Both the position numbers and the translations under genes were made by a program. Shown here one piece after another: positions 1 through 13,005 of a stretch of 64,000 nt of DNA. How positions within the stretch are numbered: the first letter of the stretch is position 1; the number at the start of each line of letters is the position of its first letter. The notes under the pieces were generated by a model. It ran no database searches. It was not told where the DNA came from and saw nothing but the letters and a program-made list of their open reading frames with translations. This DNA is from Trichomonas vaginalis G3 (taxonomy: Eukaryota > Parabasalia > Trichomonadida > Trichomonadidae), in the NCBI RefSeq assembly GCF_026262505.1, contig NC_067204.1, positions 21,359,300 through 21,423,299 of the forward strand. Reading direction: 5' to 3'.

Positions 1-772
1 AGTTTGTCTGTAGCAGAACATAGCCCAAGTATTTAACATAGGGACCAAGACGGCTTGCATCCTCAGCAATGAAAATCACAGATTTTCTCATTAAGCATAA
101 CATAACTTCACTACAAACTACTTGAAGACCATAACCCATTAACATTACTCGGCATCATAAATCGCTTCATAAGAACGCTCAGAGATTTAAACCAAGAGCG
201 AGACTTTACCGAAGAAACAATGAAACATTTTCTCGAAGTATTATAATTCCTCAACACATTCTACAACAGGACATACACCAAATTCAATGACACAAACAAC
301 AAGAAGAAAAGTATATACAAAAGAAACGAAGTCAAACACAAATATCAGAAATTCAACAAAATTTACCCTCATTCTGGTACAAAAGAGTCGTGTGTAGTTC
401 TTGACGACAAACCGTTGACAAAGAAAAACGTTTAGGTTGAAGTCGAAATTTTTATATCGTAGACTCTACGCAAGGTAATGGATATCTTATAAAAGCTGCC
501 GACGACTCCATAGCATTTTACCCTCGACATAAGTTAGTTGAAAGTAGTAATGGCAAAACTTGCTGAAACCATTGACGAAGCAAAGCGAGGAGTGGTTATT
601 TGAAATACTGGCTACAACATAAAGATGACACTTATAAAGTAAGATATGAAGAGGCGTTGAAGTATTATACCATCTAAGAACTTGAGAGAGTCAAAGCCAA
701 CTCATCTGGGACATTAGAGCGGGAGTACTGAAAGACAAAAACATGCCAGAAAGAATAAGAAAATTCTTCTAA
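1..772 (+). pseudogene. Polinton integrase relic, C-terminal part
   Basis: This stretch matches, base by base over long runs, the reverse complement of the integrase gene at 61877-62962, from the middle of the rve catalytic core through the SH3/chromo-like tail to the stop. The gene starts outside the window. It is broken, with many small differences from the other copy while the surrounding bases are nearly identical. Known role of the family: rve-type (retroviral integrase-like) recombinase that inserts Polinton DNA. It is followed, as in the 61.8-kb copy, by the palindromic GGTGA site. Either this is a decayed copy or the read quality near the scaffold gap is poor. Confidence 0.85.
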
Positions 773-809
773 ACTTTTTCATTAGATTAAATCAGACAAA
801 AATAATGTT

Positions 810-863
810 AGGTGAAGAGGTGAGATGTGTCACCTTTTTTTTCACCTCTTTTTTTCACCTCTT
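810..863 (+). promoter_or_regulatory. GGTGA palindrome cluster, copy 1
   Basis: The core pairs GGTGAGAT with a near-inverse ATGTGTCACC and is followed by further TTTCACC boxes. The same arrangement recurs at 7495, 50312, 60692 and 61790. Here it lies just after the integrase relic, exactly as the 61790 copy lies just after the intact-length integrase. Likely an operator or promoter element of this Polinton family; the function is inference. Confidence 0.6.
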
Positions 864-928
864 GAATTTTTCGGAATTTTCACGAAAAGACCAAAAATAC
901 GCTAATTTTATTTTTTTATTTTTTTATT

Positions 929-953
929 NNNNNNNNNNNNNNNNNNNNNNNNN
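929..953. other. Scaffold gap (25 N)
   Basis: A run of 25 Ns splits sequence that to the left follows the region downstream of the Polinton integrase and to the right does not continue it. The true distance between the two sides is unknown, so 1-928 and 954 onward should not be assumed to be neighbours. Confidence 0.99.
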
Positions 954-2049
954 TAGCTTGGGCAGCTTTAGGCGCCCAATGGGAACAAAAGCATTAGCAT
1001 TTGGAGCAAAAGCACTTTGCGAGCTTATGTACCAGTAAATAAAATGAGATGGAGGTTAAGGTTTCGAAGACATTAGATTGCAAATAAAGGGAACAGATTT
1101 GGAGGCTGATGGTGCCCAAAGAGAAGTTAAGATTAAAATAAAATAGAGGCTCATAAATAAAGCATCCAGATGGTTCGCGACTTGAGTTCAGAAAAATGCT
1201 TAGGACCGAAGGGACGATGGAGGTTTGCAAAAAACACGCAAAAGGACTTTAATGACCAGATTGAGTGAAAAGGTTATGAACACATGCATTTAATAGAGTC
1301 CGATTGGAACTAAAGAAAATTGATTCTTCTCCACCAGTAGTTTTCTTCCGTTATGGTAGTCCCTATGGAATGTAATGGAAAACCTTACAAAAGACCATTT
1401 TGACCCAGTGACTGGTGGAAGTAACTGGTATCACATTACGGAACGAAGAAGAGACGTCAAGTTGGGAGTACGGACCGTAAAGGAAAGCAAACTAAAAAGA
1501 AACCCGCAAGGAAGAGAGGTTATAAAGGCCAATGAATTCAACATGGGATGAAACAAAAAAGTAGTGAAAAAAGAGGGTGAATCTCACCACTTTCGACCTA
1601 GAATTTATATTTTGTGCTATGTTTTCATTACGTGGAGCGGTGAGTGGATATCAAATTTATTTTTATTTTACTCTGAAAATTTTTATTGGATGTAAAATGA
1701 CAGAACAAAAGCAACTCTCAAATCGACATTTCACATATGGCATTAAACACCATTACATTTAAACATTTATTCTTCTCTTTCACTTGAGTCACACTAACAT
1801 GTTCTTTCCACAATCACCTATTCCGCGAGAACCAGTTGACTTTTCATGACGCTGTATAAAGATAGAAATAGTTATATCATATACCATATCGTTATGACCT
1901 GAAGGTAAGTTATGGTTACAATTGTAGCGTTAAGTAAGTTAGAGAAAAGTTTTATTGGCTGTTCATGGTTAGATGACTTACAAATATGGCGTTAACTACT
2001 TGGATTGAATGAAGATATTGAGGAACATTTATGAGAAACATTAGTGGAA
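954..2049 (+). mobile_element. Degraded Polinton-type DNA, unassigned
   Basis: No long reading frame survives. Short stretches on the + strand read like virion-protein fragments (for example GGSNWYHITERR near 1410-1455), ending at about 1580 in a run resembling the end of a gene. The part from about 1790 to 2049 is AT-rich and holds nothing I can name. It is bounded on the left by the scaffold gap and on the right by a terminal repeat, so it is probably the end portion of a fossil Polinton. Confidence 0.4.
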
Positions 2050-2294
2050 GTCGTTAGTGAGGAGTACGTGATTGAGAAACGTTTATTTTTTACATTATGT
2101 GAGTTCCTTTGTGTGAAGTGAATTGTTGAGGTGGTTTTTGTTAAATATTAAGGTTAAGTTAGTGTTGTACGGTTCTGTGTTGCAAAATATACGGTTAGAA
2201 CGGTCTTTGCTCAAAGTGTCAAATTCACAAAGTACTTGGGTAATGAAATGGCGGCAGTGGCCTCCACGTACCCCATAGACTTTGTATACTAACT
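2050..2294 (+). repeat. Fossil Polinton terminal repeat
   Basis: About 230 bp here match the reverse complement of 49715-49925, the left end of the Polinton at 49.7 kb. The match ends at GTATACTAACT (2284-2294), the complement of the AGTTAGTATAC that begins the other copy. What follows (2295 on) is unrelated to what lies beyond the other copy, which supports 2294 as the element's end. Confidence 0.7.
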
Positions 2295-5200
2295 TAAGCT
2301 ACGTAAGAATATACGTAAGAGGAAGGCGGAGGCACTACTGAAACATCCACATAGTAAAAACTTGACACCACAACAACAGTTTGCCAACCCCCAACAAATT
2401 GATGAATTGACCCCCCACTATGTGTTGCAACAAAATTGTCAAGCAACCCTATGCTTTTAAGCCGAGTTATTGGGGTGCCACAGAGTGGAGGTTTAAGAGC
2501 CGGGCACTTTTTTAGCGAAACGTGGCCAGGCTTATGGTTGAGCTGCAGCACGGAACAGCTCTATAACCCTCCAAAGTCAAATGAATTGAGTTCACTTCAA
2601 AAATCAAATAACAGCAGATGTACAAAAAGTCAAACATAGAACCATCATACAGAAAAGCAAATAAAGTGGGAAAACGGGAAAAGAAACCCATAGAATATGA
2701 CCAGAACACACCAATAAAGCGAAAAACTGCCCAATGAGTTTTAAAGCGTCGTAGAGAAAAGAAAGAAGAAAGAACAACTGAAAAGAACTAAAGTCTTACA
2801 GAGGAATATGCGGGGAAAAAGTTGTCAGAAAAAAAAGCAGCCAGAATTGAAAGCAAAAAAATGGTTGGAACAAGAGATGTTATGAATTATCTCTTTGAAA
2901 GAGCTTCGATACTTGCTCCATCCTGCTCGCACCTAACCGGATATATAAATGGTCACTGAAGTCCAGGCTTGATCGAGGACACACCCGAATAACAATCGAC
3001 CGATAAGAACAAAAACAAAAGCCCCTTGAACGGAGAGGTTAATATTTTTACCTGGGATATACGCCCGCGGCTGAGCTTATAGAAAAAAAGAAGTTGAAGC
3101 AAACTCTATAGTAAAGGCAGAAAATACCTTTACAGGTGTCTGCAAAACTTCAAACTCGCGATACAGTAATCTGAAAAAACTTAGCACAAGAAAGTTTTAA
3201 AAATACACGGATCCGCCAGCCCATTGCACAAAAATAAAATGGCAATGAAAAAGCGCCAGAATAGTATAAAAGCTTTAATAAATGGACTGGTTAGATGCCC
3301 AAAGCCAACTGCTTAAAAGCACCCCCAATCTTTTATATAGGTGTGTCCAATAAGGAACTAAAAAATACAAGCGGACTCGGAGAAGGACCAGGTCCCTTCA
3401 AAAACTTCGTAGAGTGGGGTACTGGTAGCTTTAATGAATGCTGACTTAAGAATGCCTTCGAACTCTTCATCTAGTAAGGTGAAAACTAAAGTGAACGACT
3501 TCTCATCTGGAAAGAAACTGACTAAGATTCGTCGATAAAATTCGCCTATTCAGAAGAAGTAGAAGCAATGACAAATTTGACGAAAATAAAACAGAATCAG
3601 GCAAACGAAGACAGGCAGTCACTACAGTGGAGAGGCCTATGACGCCATGTTAGAGCACACCTGCGTTGTGGAAAGCAATGGAAAAATAAGCATGTTACAT
3701 AACAGAGCCCACAAATCAGAACCTATCTAGTAAACTGTTTCTTAAAAACGTAAAATCAGTTAGAATTATGCTGCAGAATCGAACACTCATTTCGCGCAGT
3801 CACTGCTGCGAACTTATTATACCACAAACCTCCAAGAATGAAGCCACCTGCCATCACCAGCACTCTATAAAACATTTACGATCCACATGGAACACAGAAA
3901 CACAGGCAGCAAACAACAAACAACCGCCTCAAAACCAACCACAAAACACAGAACCAACAGTTCAAAACACTGCACCACAACCAACCAGGTTCAAAATCCA
4001 GGCACCACATACCAACAAGTCAAACACTGACGCAAACCAACAGTTCCAAAACACTGCACACAACAGCCATTCACAGACACGTAGCACACAACAACCACCA
4101 AACAGAGCGAAGGACATTAAAAAGAAGTAGAGAACAAGGAAAACAACAATTCTTAAAAATGCTTAAGGAAGATATGGTTAACCAGATACTCTTGACTTAG
4201 TGGACAGATATAGAGAAAGCTATTAGAAATTCAAGGAAGGAAATACTGACCCGAAACCTATTTAGCTTTATGGTTCAGCCACAAAATGGGATTTATAATC
4301 TACAACCTTGGAAAATATCAGCTCGCTAAGGGATTATGATTTAATAGCATATCATCCAAATGACATGAATGATTTACTCCGAGATCATTTGGTGTCGCTC
4401 CAAATATGTTGAGACCTTCAACTTCTCATCCGACAATAACGCGTAAAAAATAGAGAACGGAACGAAAGAAGAAGGGTTATGAATGGATGCACTTAGATAG
4501 GGAACTTGTTAAAAAACGGTCTCGGAATATATGAAATGCCAGCAGATGAGGTACAAGAAACTCAACAGGAAAAATTCAGATACAAACCAGACAGGGAAAA
4601 ATAGTTCAGCAACAACAGCTAGAAGAGCCTGAAGGGAAACAACAAGTCCCTCCTTTGAAACCTAACTTCACAGAACTAGATGAAACTTTGGCAGCCGATA
4701 AAGATATCTTGACCTCAAACAAGAGTATGAGGGAATATGGAATCTTTCCAAGAGTCTCTAAGAAAAATTCGGCTCCTGACATAGTAGAAGAATATCGAAA
4801 AAATGTTTCGCCGAACATACAAAAGACTCCAACATCAGATGAAAATATTCAGATAGAATGGACAGTACTGAAAGAAAATGTACGCAATAACAAAATCCTT
4901 TTACTTTTACGACCATCATAACGTTCAATCTTTGGCTGAACTCGGTGAATAATAAAAGTTAAATTTCAACAAAACATATAGAAATGAACATTGTTTTAAA
5001 GTTCATTCAGAACCTATACCAATATGGAACAAACCTACTTTTGTGTTTTCTGCGAACTATGGAACTACAATGAGATGGGGTCATAAAGCAATCCGGCATA
5101 TGGTGTATAAACTTACAACCACAATTCCAAGAAGTTGTTAGACGCAATGGTAATGAATGGTGCAACCAGATATAGCTGTATTTTCAGCGCGGCTTTAATT

Positions 5201-7477
5201 GCCCATTTAAAGATATGAAAGATGGCAGATATTTGGACCAGTATGAAATGAACATGGCTTGAAATGGAAACATCAAACCTCGACTTCTTAGAAACATCTA
5301 TCTCAACAGAACTAACACAGAACCATAGATGATGGTATTTTGGTGAAGTTTAAAGAAAGAAAGTTAGGGAGAAGAAGGAGAGAACCTATTGTACATACCT
5401 TGCCAAAACGAAAGTTCAAAATGTCATAAATAACTTACTTTGCAGACAATGTAACGAGAATGGATGAATATTTAAAAAAACTCAAATGGACAGTACCAAA
5501 TGAAATGTATGTATTGAAAAACATGGTTCCTTGACAAAATAAAACCAACTACAGAAATCAATGACGCAAGGATCTGAAGACATTGGGTAAAAGCTTCCCA
5601 TTCACACAAAGATATTATTGGTAACATGGAAAGAAAACCAGAATTGGCTACAAAAACATTATATTTTGAAACGAGTTATTCCATATGGACAAGCTCATAG
5701 TTTGAAGAGCTTGAACCGGAAAACTCAGGAAAGGAGATCATGCAAACAATACGCGAAGCTCAAATACAAACTATGACAAAATCTTTCTAGGATATAGGTT
5801 ACCTGAGATGGGCGACCAGAGCCCAAAGGCAAAAAGGACATGGGAAATTTCAACATACTATTGAACATGAGCAGAAGATGCAAACAACTTGAAGCAAGAG
5901 GCAAAGTTACCAAAAAGACGACACCAAAGAAGAAGAGAAGAGTAGAACGAAAGTGAATAGTGAAGAAGTAACTTCATCTAGTGAAAGTAGTGGCAATGAA
6001 AGAAAAAGAAGAGTTAAAAACTCATTCAGAGAAGAGATATAAACGCTTGGTCGTGTACCATTTTATGACAATAAATCCAACTATCTCTATTATTTTTTAC
6101 CACATATGAAATGTATCGGCCGCTCAGAATATAACGCCAAACAGTTTTGGATGCCATGACACGGAAATGTTTTTCCGAATGTATTAACGAATGCACAATG
6201 CCATTTAGAAGCAGAAATAGTTCTGGAAACCTTACGAATATACAACTTGCTGTTTCTTATAGAAACCGTAGGTGAGTTGGAAGAAGGTTCTTCCAAACAA
6301 CAGTAGATATTTGCTTGCGATCAGTTTCTATATTTTCTATTGACAACTCATTCTTATACGTGGATACAAGATCATTGAAATAAAACCTTCTGCCATTGTC
6401 TGACAACGAAAGGTTGCAATGGAATTTTCTATGGTTCGATACCAATATGCTCCAGAAGATTTCATGGATTATAAGATATATTCTAACTCTGACCTTAGTC
6501 TCAAACAGGTAACATGGGCAAACTATGAATGGTTCGCTTTGAGAAACTCAGTACAACCACAACACTATAGAGAACAAACAACCAGGTATGCAAAATTGAG
6601 AAAATAAGAAGACTTGACCCCTAACGTTCCAGAGTTTTATGTTAACCTTCTGGACAAACTGCAGCAGCGCAGTAACCAAAGTAAAACTGAAAACTTAGAG
6701 TTCCTTTGTCATCTTTCCTCATCTTCAGGTTTTTAAGATACTTGCCAAACGGGCAGAAAAATTTCTATCGAACTTACTCCAAGCAAAAATAACTTAGTCA
6801 TTGCACCACCAATGACCCATTCACTATTACGCGTAAGGCGGAGCTCTAATTCATGTGCCGAATTTTGCCAAAGACAAAGTTGACTTAGACTTGTTTGTTT
6901 CTCAAACTCAAACATGAAGTAAACTATTATTTCAATGCTGCTTGGAAGCTTTGGGATCCAGTTAAGTTCACATGCGAAAAATTTGAATGCAAGAGAATAG
7001 AAAAGCAGACTTGCAGTCTATATGTTGGACCCAGAGATTTTTCAAATGCTTATTAGCTGCCAAATATAGTTTGCAGTTCCCACTTATGTCCCTATACACC
7101 AAATATCTGCAAAGACTTTGCCAGGTGAAGTTGGAAACCAAAGTGCTGACCCAGGTGCATAAGCAAACAGATATGCTTTAACAACTGCAATGAAACATGC
7201 AGATACTATGTTGTTACTGTTCAGACGAACTATAAATGACTATTCTGTTTCTACAACCCTGGTATTAAATATCATATAAACATAGATGGCAAATATATCC
7301 AAGATAAGAATATATTCTACAGTTGAGGATATGAGTCATACAACTTGACATTAGATGCTATGAACTTTAACAACAATTTCACACAACCATTAACCCTGAA
7401 ATCGCAAATTCTATTATGCCATATGTGAAAGTATGGACTCATACAGGAGGTCAAAAAAACTCAATATATCCTACTCG
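2295..7477 (+). mobile_element. Fossil block of Polinton virion genes, left arm of inverted duplication
   Basis: Read on +, this block follows the same order as the - strand block at 8283-13005: basic N-terminal protein with Q-rich stretch, coiled-coil part, P/T/Q repeats, the PADEV-type structural protein (about 4540-5440), then a capsid-type protein (about 6050-7477). It is heavily broken throughout, with dozens of small differences, and is about 10 percent longer than the other arm over the same content. No ORF here is credible as a gene. It begins exactly where the terminal repeat at 2050-2294 stops. Confidence 0.75.
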
Positions 7478-7494
7478 GCAGACTCTATCTCACA

Positions 7495-7536
7495 AGGTGA
7501 GATGTCACCTGTTTTCTCACCTCTTTCTTCACCTCT
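7495..7536 (+). promoter_or_regulatory. GGTGA palindrome cluster, copy 2
   Basis: AAGGTGAGATGTCACC is followed by two more TCACCTCT boxes. It precedes a T-rich tract and an ATG at 7619, the same arrangement as the 61790 copy before its gene. Confidence 0.55.
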
Positions 7537-7618
7537 GAAATTTCATGAATTTCCTTAAGACTTAGAAAAATAACGTTAGTTTTATTTTATTTATTTTTTT
7601 ATTGTATGGTAAGAGATT

Positions 7619-7930
7619 ATGATTTTCACAACCATAGGTCTACAACAATTCAAGCTTCTATTTTTCGGAAATGACATTTTACTTAGAATAAAAAAGATGG
7701 ACGTATTCGGATATCTCTTTGAATTGAAGCAGAACAAAGTTTACACACACAAACAATACAAATACATTGACAGAATAGTTCTTTATACAAACAATGGTAA
7801 ATGTTATAGAATAGCAATATTTGCTGAACCAAAATATTTCCATAAAGCAAAGAAAGTTGGTATAACTGAAATGGTGAAAGTTCTTGACGTTGACAAAAAA
7901 TATAACAACAAAACTTACAGATATTTCTAA
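7619..7930 (+). CDS. Small Polinton ORF, 103 aa, chimeric start
   Basis: The ORF starts at an ATG behind a T-rich tract. Its first roughly 40 bases resemble the start of the 319-residue gene at 60745-61704 (MIFTTIG against MISTIGT), then the similarity stops and an unrelated basic sequence follows, rich in K, Y and F. No domain is recognised. It sits in the spacer between the two inverted virion-gene blocks. It may be a real small gene that recruited the neighbour's start region, or a junction artefact. Confidence 0.4.
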   Translation: MIFTTIGLQQFKLLFFGNDILLRIKKMDVFGYLFELKQNKVYTHKQYKYIDRIVLYTNNGKCYRIAIFAEPKYFHKAKKVGITEMVKVLDVDKKYNNKTYRYF

Positions 7931-9640
7931 AGGAAAGTTTATAATACAATATTATGTCAAAACTGGCGTACTGTCAATATTTGACGGAGAGAAGTCAGTT
8001 CAAGAACAACTTACTGACCTGCTGCCAAAATCTGCTCGATGGAAGCTGTCGTTATGCCAATCTGAGGAGCCCCAGCAGTTTCATCGAACGAATCTTCAAA
8101 AGAGCATCTTCCGTGAAAAGTGCTATTGGTTTTGTAAACTTCTTTGCTCTCAGTTCATCTGGACCGTCTCTGTCCCAGTATATTGTATTTGTACAGTACC
8201 AACAGTTGAAATACCACCATAAAGTCTTCTGAGTCAGCAAATGGAATGCCAAGCCCAAAAGTTTGAACGGTCTCCATTTGTAATATTGAGTTTTTTTGAC
8301 CTCCTGTATGAGTCCATACTTTCACATATGGCATAATAGAACTTTGCATTTCAGGGTTTAATAGTTGTTGTGAAATTATTGTTAAAGTTCATAGCATCTA
8401 ATGTCAAGTTGTATGACCTCATATCCCTCAACTGTAGAATATTCTTCTCTTGGATAATATTTGCCATCTATGTTTTATATGATATTTAATACCAGGGTTG
8501 TAGAAACAAGAATAGTCATTTATAGTTTCGTCTGAACAGTACAAACATAGTATCTGCATGTTTCATTGCAGTTGTTAAAGCAATATCTGTTCTTGCACCT
8601 GGGTCAGCACTTTGGTTTCCAACTTCACCTGCAAAGTCTTTGACAGATATTTGGTGTATAGGGAACATAAGTGGAAACTGCAATATATTTGGCAGCTAAA
8701 AGCATTTGAAAATATCTGGGTCCAACATATAGACTGCAAGTCTGCTTTCTATTCTCTTGCATTCAAATTTTTCGCATGTGAACTTAAACTGGTCCCAAGC
8801 AGTTCCAGCAGCATTGAAATAATAGTTTACTTCATTGTTGAAGTTTGAGAAACCAAAGTCTAAGTCAACTTTGTCTTTGCAAAATTCGGCGAATGATGTT
8901 TGATTTGTTCCCTTTACGTCTGTAATAGTGAATGGGTCTTGTGTTGGTGCAATGACTAAGTTATTTTTGCTTGGAGTAAGTTCGATAGAAATTTTTCCTG
9001 CCCAGTTTGGCAAAGTATCTTAAAAACCTGAAGATGAGGAAAGATGACAAAGGAACTCTAAGTTTCAGTTTTACTTTGGTTACTGCTGCTGCAGTTTTGT
9101 CCAGAAAGGTTAACATAAACTCCTGGAACGTTAGGGTCAAGTCTTCTTATTTTCTCATATTTGCATACTGGTCTGTTTGTTCTCTAGCTTGTGGTTGTAC
9201 TGAGTTTCTCAAGCGAACCATTCATAGTTTTGCCCATGTTAACTGTTTTGAACTAAGTCAGAGTTAGAATATATCTTATATCCCATGAAAACTTCTGGAG
9301 CATATTGGTATCCGACATAGAAAATTCCATTGCAACCTTTCTTGTCAGACAACTTGGCAGAAGGTTTTATTTCAATGTCTTTTCCACGTATAAGAATGAG
9401 TTGTCAATAGAAATAATATGAAACCTGTCGCAAGCAATATCTACTGTTGTGTGAAGAACCTTCTCCAAACTCACCTACGTTTCCATAAGAAACAGCAGTT
9501 GTATATTCGTAAGTTCCAGGAACTATTTCTTGACCTTATAATGGCATTGTCGCATTCGTTATACCATTCGGAAACATTTCCGTTCATGGCATCCAAAACT
9601 GTTGGCGTTATATTCTGAGCGGCGTACATTTCATATGGGT
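7931..9640 (-). pseudogene. Capsid-type structural protein relic (Polinton)
   Basis: On the - strand short open stretches in different frames follow one another in gene order, beginning near 9630 with MYAAQNITPTVLDAMNG and including a 105-residue open piece (8696-9013) with aromatic-rich beta-type sequence. The total size, about 550 codons, suits a Polinton capsid protein. The left arm at 6050-7477 repeats most of it. The gene is broken many times. The assignment as capsid is inference from size, composition and position next to other virion genes; a minor virion protein is the alternative. Confidence 0.45.
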
Positions 9641-9689
9641 AAAAATATAGAATAGTTGGATTTATTTGTCATAATTGTTTCGTACCCAA

Positions 9690-11520
9690 GCTTTACTTTC
9701 TTCCTGACTGAGTTTTTAACTCTTCTTTTTCCTTCATTGCACTACTTTCACTAGATGAAGTTAACTTCTTCACTATTTTCACTTTGTTCTACTCTTCTTC
9801 TTTGGTGTCGCTTTTGTAACTTGCCCTCTGCTTCAAGTTGTTGCATCTTTGCCTCATGTTCACCTAGTATGTTGTAAATTTCCCATGTCCTTTTTGGCCT
9901 TTGGGCTCTGGTCGCCCATCTCAGGTAACCTATATCCTAGAAAATTTTGTCATAGTTTGTATTTGAGTCTTCGCGTATTGTTTGCATGACTCTTTCCTGA
10001 GTTCCGGTTCAAGCTCTTCAAATATAGCTTGTCCATATGGAATATGCTCGTTTCCAAATATATGTTTTGTAGCCATTCTGGTTTTCTTTCCATGTTACCA
10101 ATATATCTTTTGTGAATGGGAAAGCTTTTACCCAATGTTTCAGTCTTGCGTCATTTATTTCTGTAGTTGGTTTTATTTTGTCAAGGAACATGTTTTTCAA
10201 TACTAACATTTCATTTGGTACTGTCCATTTGAGTTTTCTTAAATATTCATCCCTTCTCAGTTCATTGTCTGCAAAGTAAGTTTTTATGACATTTTGTAAA
10301 CTTTCGTTTGCAAGGTCATGTCAATAGGTTCTCTTCCTTCTATCTCCCTAACTTTCTTTCTAAACTCTTCACCAAATATACCATCTCTATGGTTCTGTGT
10401 AGTTCTTTGAGATAAATGTTCTAGAACGTCAGGTGTTATATTTCCATCAGCCATGTTCATTTCATACTGGTCCAAATATCTGCATGTTTCATATCTTTCA
10501 ATGGCATTAAAGCCGCGCTGAAAATACCAGCTATATCTGGTTCACCATTCACTTCCATTGCGTCTACAACTTCTTGGAATTGTGGTTGTAAGTTTATGAA
10601 CCACCTATCCGGATTAGCTTTATGACCCCATCTCATTGTAGTTCCATAGTCTGCAGAAACAAAAGTAGGTTTGTTTCCATATTGGTTAGGTTCTGAATGA
10701 ACTTTAAACAATGTTTCATTTCTATATGTTTTGGTGAAATTTAACCTTTTATTTTCACCGAGTTCAGCCAAAGATTGAACGTTATATGGTCGTAAGTAAA
10801 AAGGATTGTTGTATTTGCGTACATTTTCTTTCAGTACTTCCATTCTATGCTGAATATTTTCATCTGATGTTGGAGTCTTTTGTATGTCGGCGAACATTTT
10901 TCGATATTCTTCTACTATGTCAGCCGAATTTTTCTTAGACTCTTGGAAAGATTCCATATTCTCCGCATACTCTTGTTGAGGGTCAAGATTTTTCGGCTGT
11001 TCCAAATCTTCATCTAGTTCTGTGAAGTTAGTTTCCAAAGGAGGGACTTGTTTGTTTCCTTCAGGCTCTTCTAGCTGTTGTTGCTGAACTATTTCTTCCA
11101 TGTCTGGTTGTATCTGAACTTCTTCCTGTTGAGTTTCTTGTACCTCATCTGCTGGCATTTCATATATTCCGAGACCCGTTTTTAACAAGTCCTATTTAAG
11201 TCATCCGCATTCATAACCCTTTCTTTCTTTCGTTCCGTCTCTATTTTTTACGCGTTTCATGAAGATAGTTGAATTATCATTTATCTCTGACACCAAATAT
11301 CTCGGAGTAAATTCATTCATGTCATTTGGATGATATGCTATTAAATCATATCCCTTAGCGAGCTTGTATTTTCCAGGTTTGAAATTATATCCATTTGGTG
11401 CTGAACCATAAAGCTAAATAGGTTCGGGTCAGTATTTCCTTCCTTGAACTTTTAATAGCTTCTTTATATCTGTCACTAAAGTCAAGAGTATCTGGGTAAC
11501 CATTAGTCTTCCTTAAGCAT
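9690..11520 (-). pseudogene. Virion structural protein relic (PADEV type)
   Basis: The longest open part (10457-11188) encodes 243 residues: an acidic, Q/E-rich N-terminal third that looks disordered, then a mixed segment with conserved-looking SADYGTTMRWGHK. Downstream pieces on the same strand continue with IKPTTEINDARLKHWVK and end in a lysine-rich tail near 9700. The left arm carries a second copy at about 4540-5900. I do not recognise the family. Its place between the coiled-coil protein and the capsid-type protein suggests a structural role. It is broken in several places. Confidence 0.5.
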
Positions 11521-11522
11521 TT

Positions 11523-13005
11523 TTAAGAATTCTTGGTTCCTTGTTCTCTACTTCTTTTATGTCCTTGCTCTGTTTTGTGGTTGTTGTGGTGCAGTGTTTT
11601 GAACTGTTGGTTGTGGTGCAGTGTTTTGAAACTGTTGGTTGTGGTGCAGTGTTTTGAACTGTTGGTTGTGGTGCTGGATTTAACTGTTGGTTGTGGTGCA
11701 GTGTTTTGAACTGTTGGTTGTTGTGTTGGTTTTTGGTGCATGCCTGTGTCTGTGTCCATGTGACGATGTAAATGTTTTAGGTAGTCCTGGTGCAGGTTGC
11801 TTTTCTTGGGGTTTGGTGGTATATAAGTTCCACCAGCTGGCACATATGTTCATCTGCAGCATATATGTCCTACCTGACTTTTCGTTTTTAAGAAAGCATT
11901 TACTAGGTCTGTTTTGGTCTGTTGTAACTCTTTTTCTTGACTTTCCACAACAGTTGCTCTAACGGCGTCATAGGCACTTTGAACTGCCTGTCTCGTTGCT
12001 GCATCTGTTATTTTCGTCATATTTTGTGCTACTTCTCTTAACTCGTTGTCGAAACCTTCAGACTTCAGTTTCTTTCCAGATGAGAAGTCGTTCACTAGTT
12101 TCACCTTACTATGAAGAGCTTCGAAGGCGTTCTTAAAGTCAGCATTCATTAAAGCTTCATTTGAACTGTCTTCATCCGCTTGTATTTTTGTCCTTATTGA
12201 CCATAAGTTGGGCTGCTTTGGCGTTGGCTTGGGCATCTAACCAGTCATTATTAGCTTTATATATTCTGCGCTTTTCATTTGCCTTTTGCATGGCTGCGTC
12301 GTTATTTTTACTTTCTTGTGCTAAGTTTTTCATACTGTACGGTTTGGTTTTGCAACTGTAAAAGTTTTTCTGCCTTTACATTTGCTTCAACTTCTTTTTT
12401 ATACTCATCGCTATCCATATATGTCTTCAGGGCTTTTTGTTTTATCTCTTCATCTTTCAGTACTTTATATTGAGTAGTATGGTTTTTCAAATTTATAACA
12501 TCTTGTTCCATTTTTGCTACTTCTGCTGCTTTTTCTGACACTTTTTTCGCATATTCCTCTGTACTTAGTTTTTCAGTTGTTCTTCTTTCTTCTTTTTCTC
12601 TACGTTTAACTCATTGAGTTTCTTTGTGTGTCTGTCATATTCTAGTTTCTTTTCGTTTCACTTATTTGTTTCTGTATGTCTATGTTTGACTTTTTGACAT
12701 CTGTATTTGATTTTTGAGTGAACTCAAATTCATTTGACTTTGAGGGTTATAAGCTGTTCCGTCTGCAGCTCCACCATAGCCTGCCATTTTCGCTAAAAGT
12801 GCCGCTCTTAAACCTCCACTCTGTGCACCAATAACTCGGCTTAAAAAGCATAGGGTTGCTTGACATTTGTTGCAACATAGTGGGGTCATTCATCATTTGT
12901 TGTTGCAACTGTTGTTGTGGTGTTAATTTTACTATTGGATGTTTCAATGCTCCCTTCCTCTTACGTATATTCTTACGTAGCTTACGTGGCATTTTAAGTG
13001 AAGTT
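11523..13005 (-). pseudogene. Basic, coiled-coil and PT-repeat virion protein relic
   Basis: The gene begins near 12992 with a strongly basic N-terminus (MPRKLRKNIRKRKGALK), as expected of a DNA-binding or core protein, followed by a Q-rich run, a long coiled coil (about 12310-12540), an alpha-helical part (11850-12236) and a tail made of degenerate repeats of QPTVQNTAP (11540-11740). The order is mirrored in the left arm (2295-4130). I do not recognise the family; role as a core or scaffold protein is inference. It is broken in several places. Confidence 0.5.

Noticed and set aside
805-1038. 77-residue frame spanning the N gap
   Set aside because: It runs through the 25 Ns and the GGTGA repeat cluster; not a gene.
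3768-4130. 120-residue N/T/Q-rich frame
   Set aside because: It is the PT-repeat tail of the fossil virion gene block in shifted register, not an independent gene.
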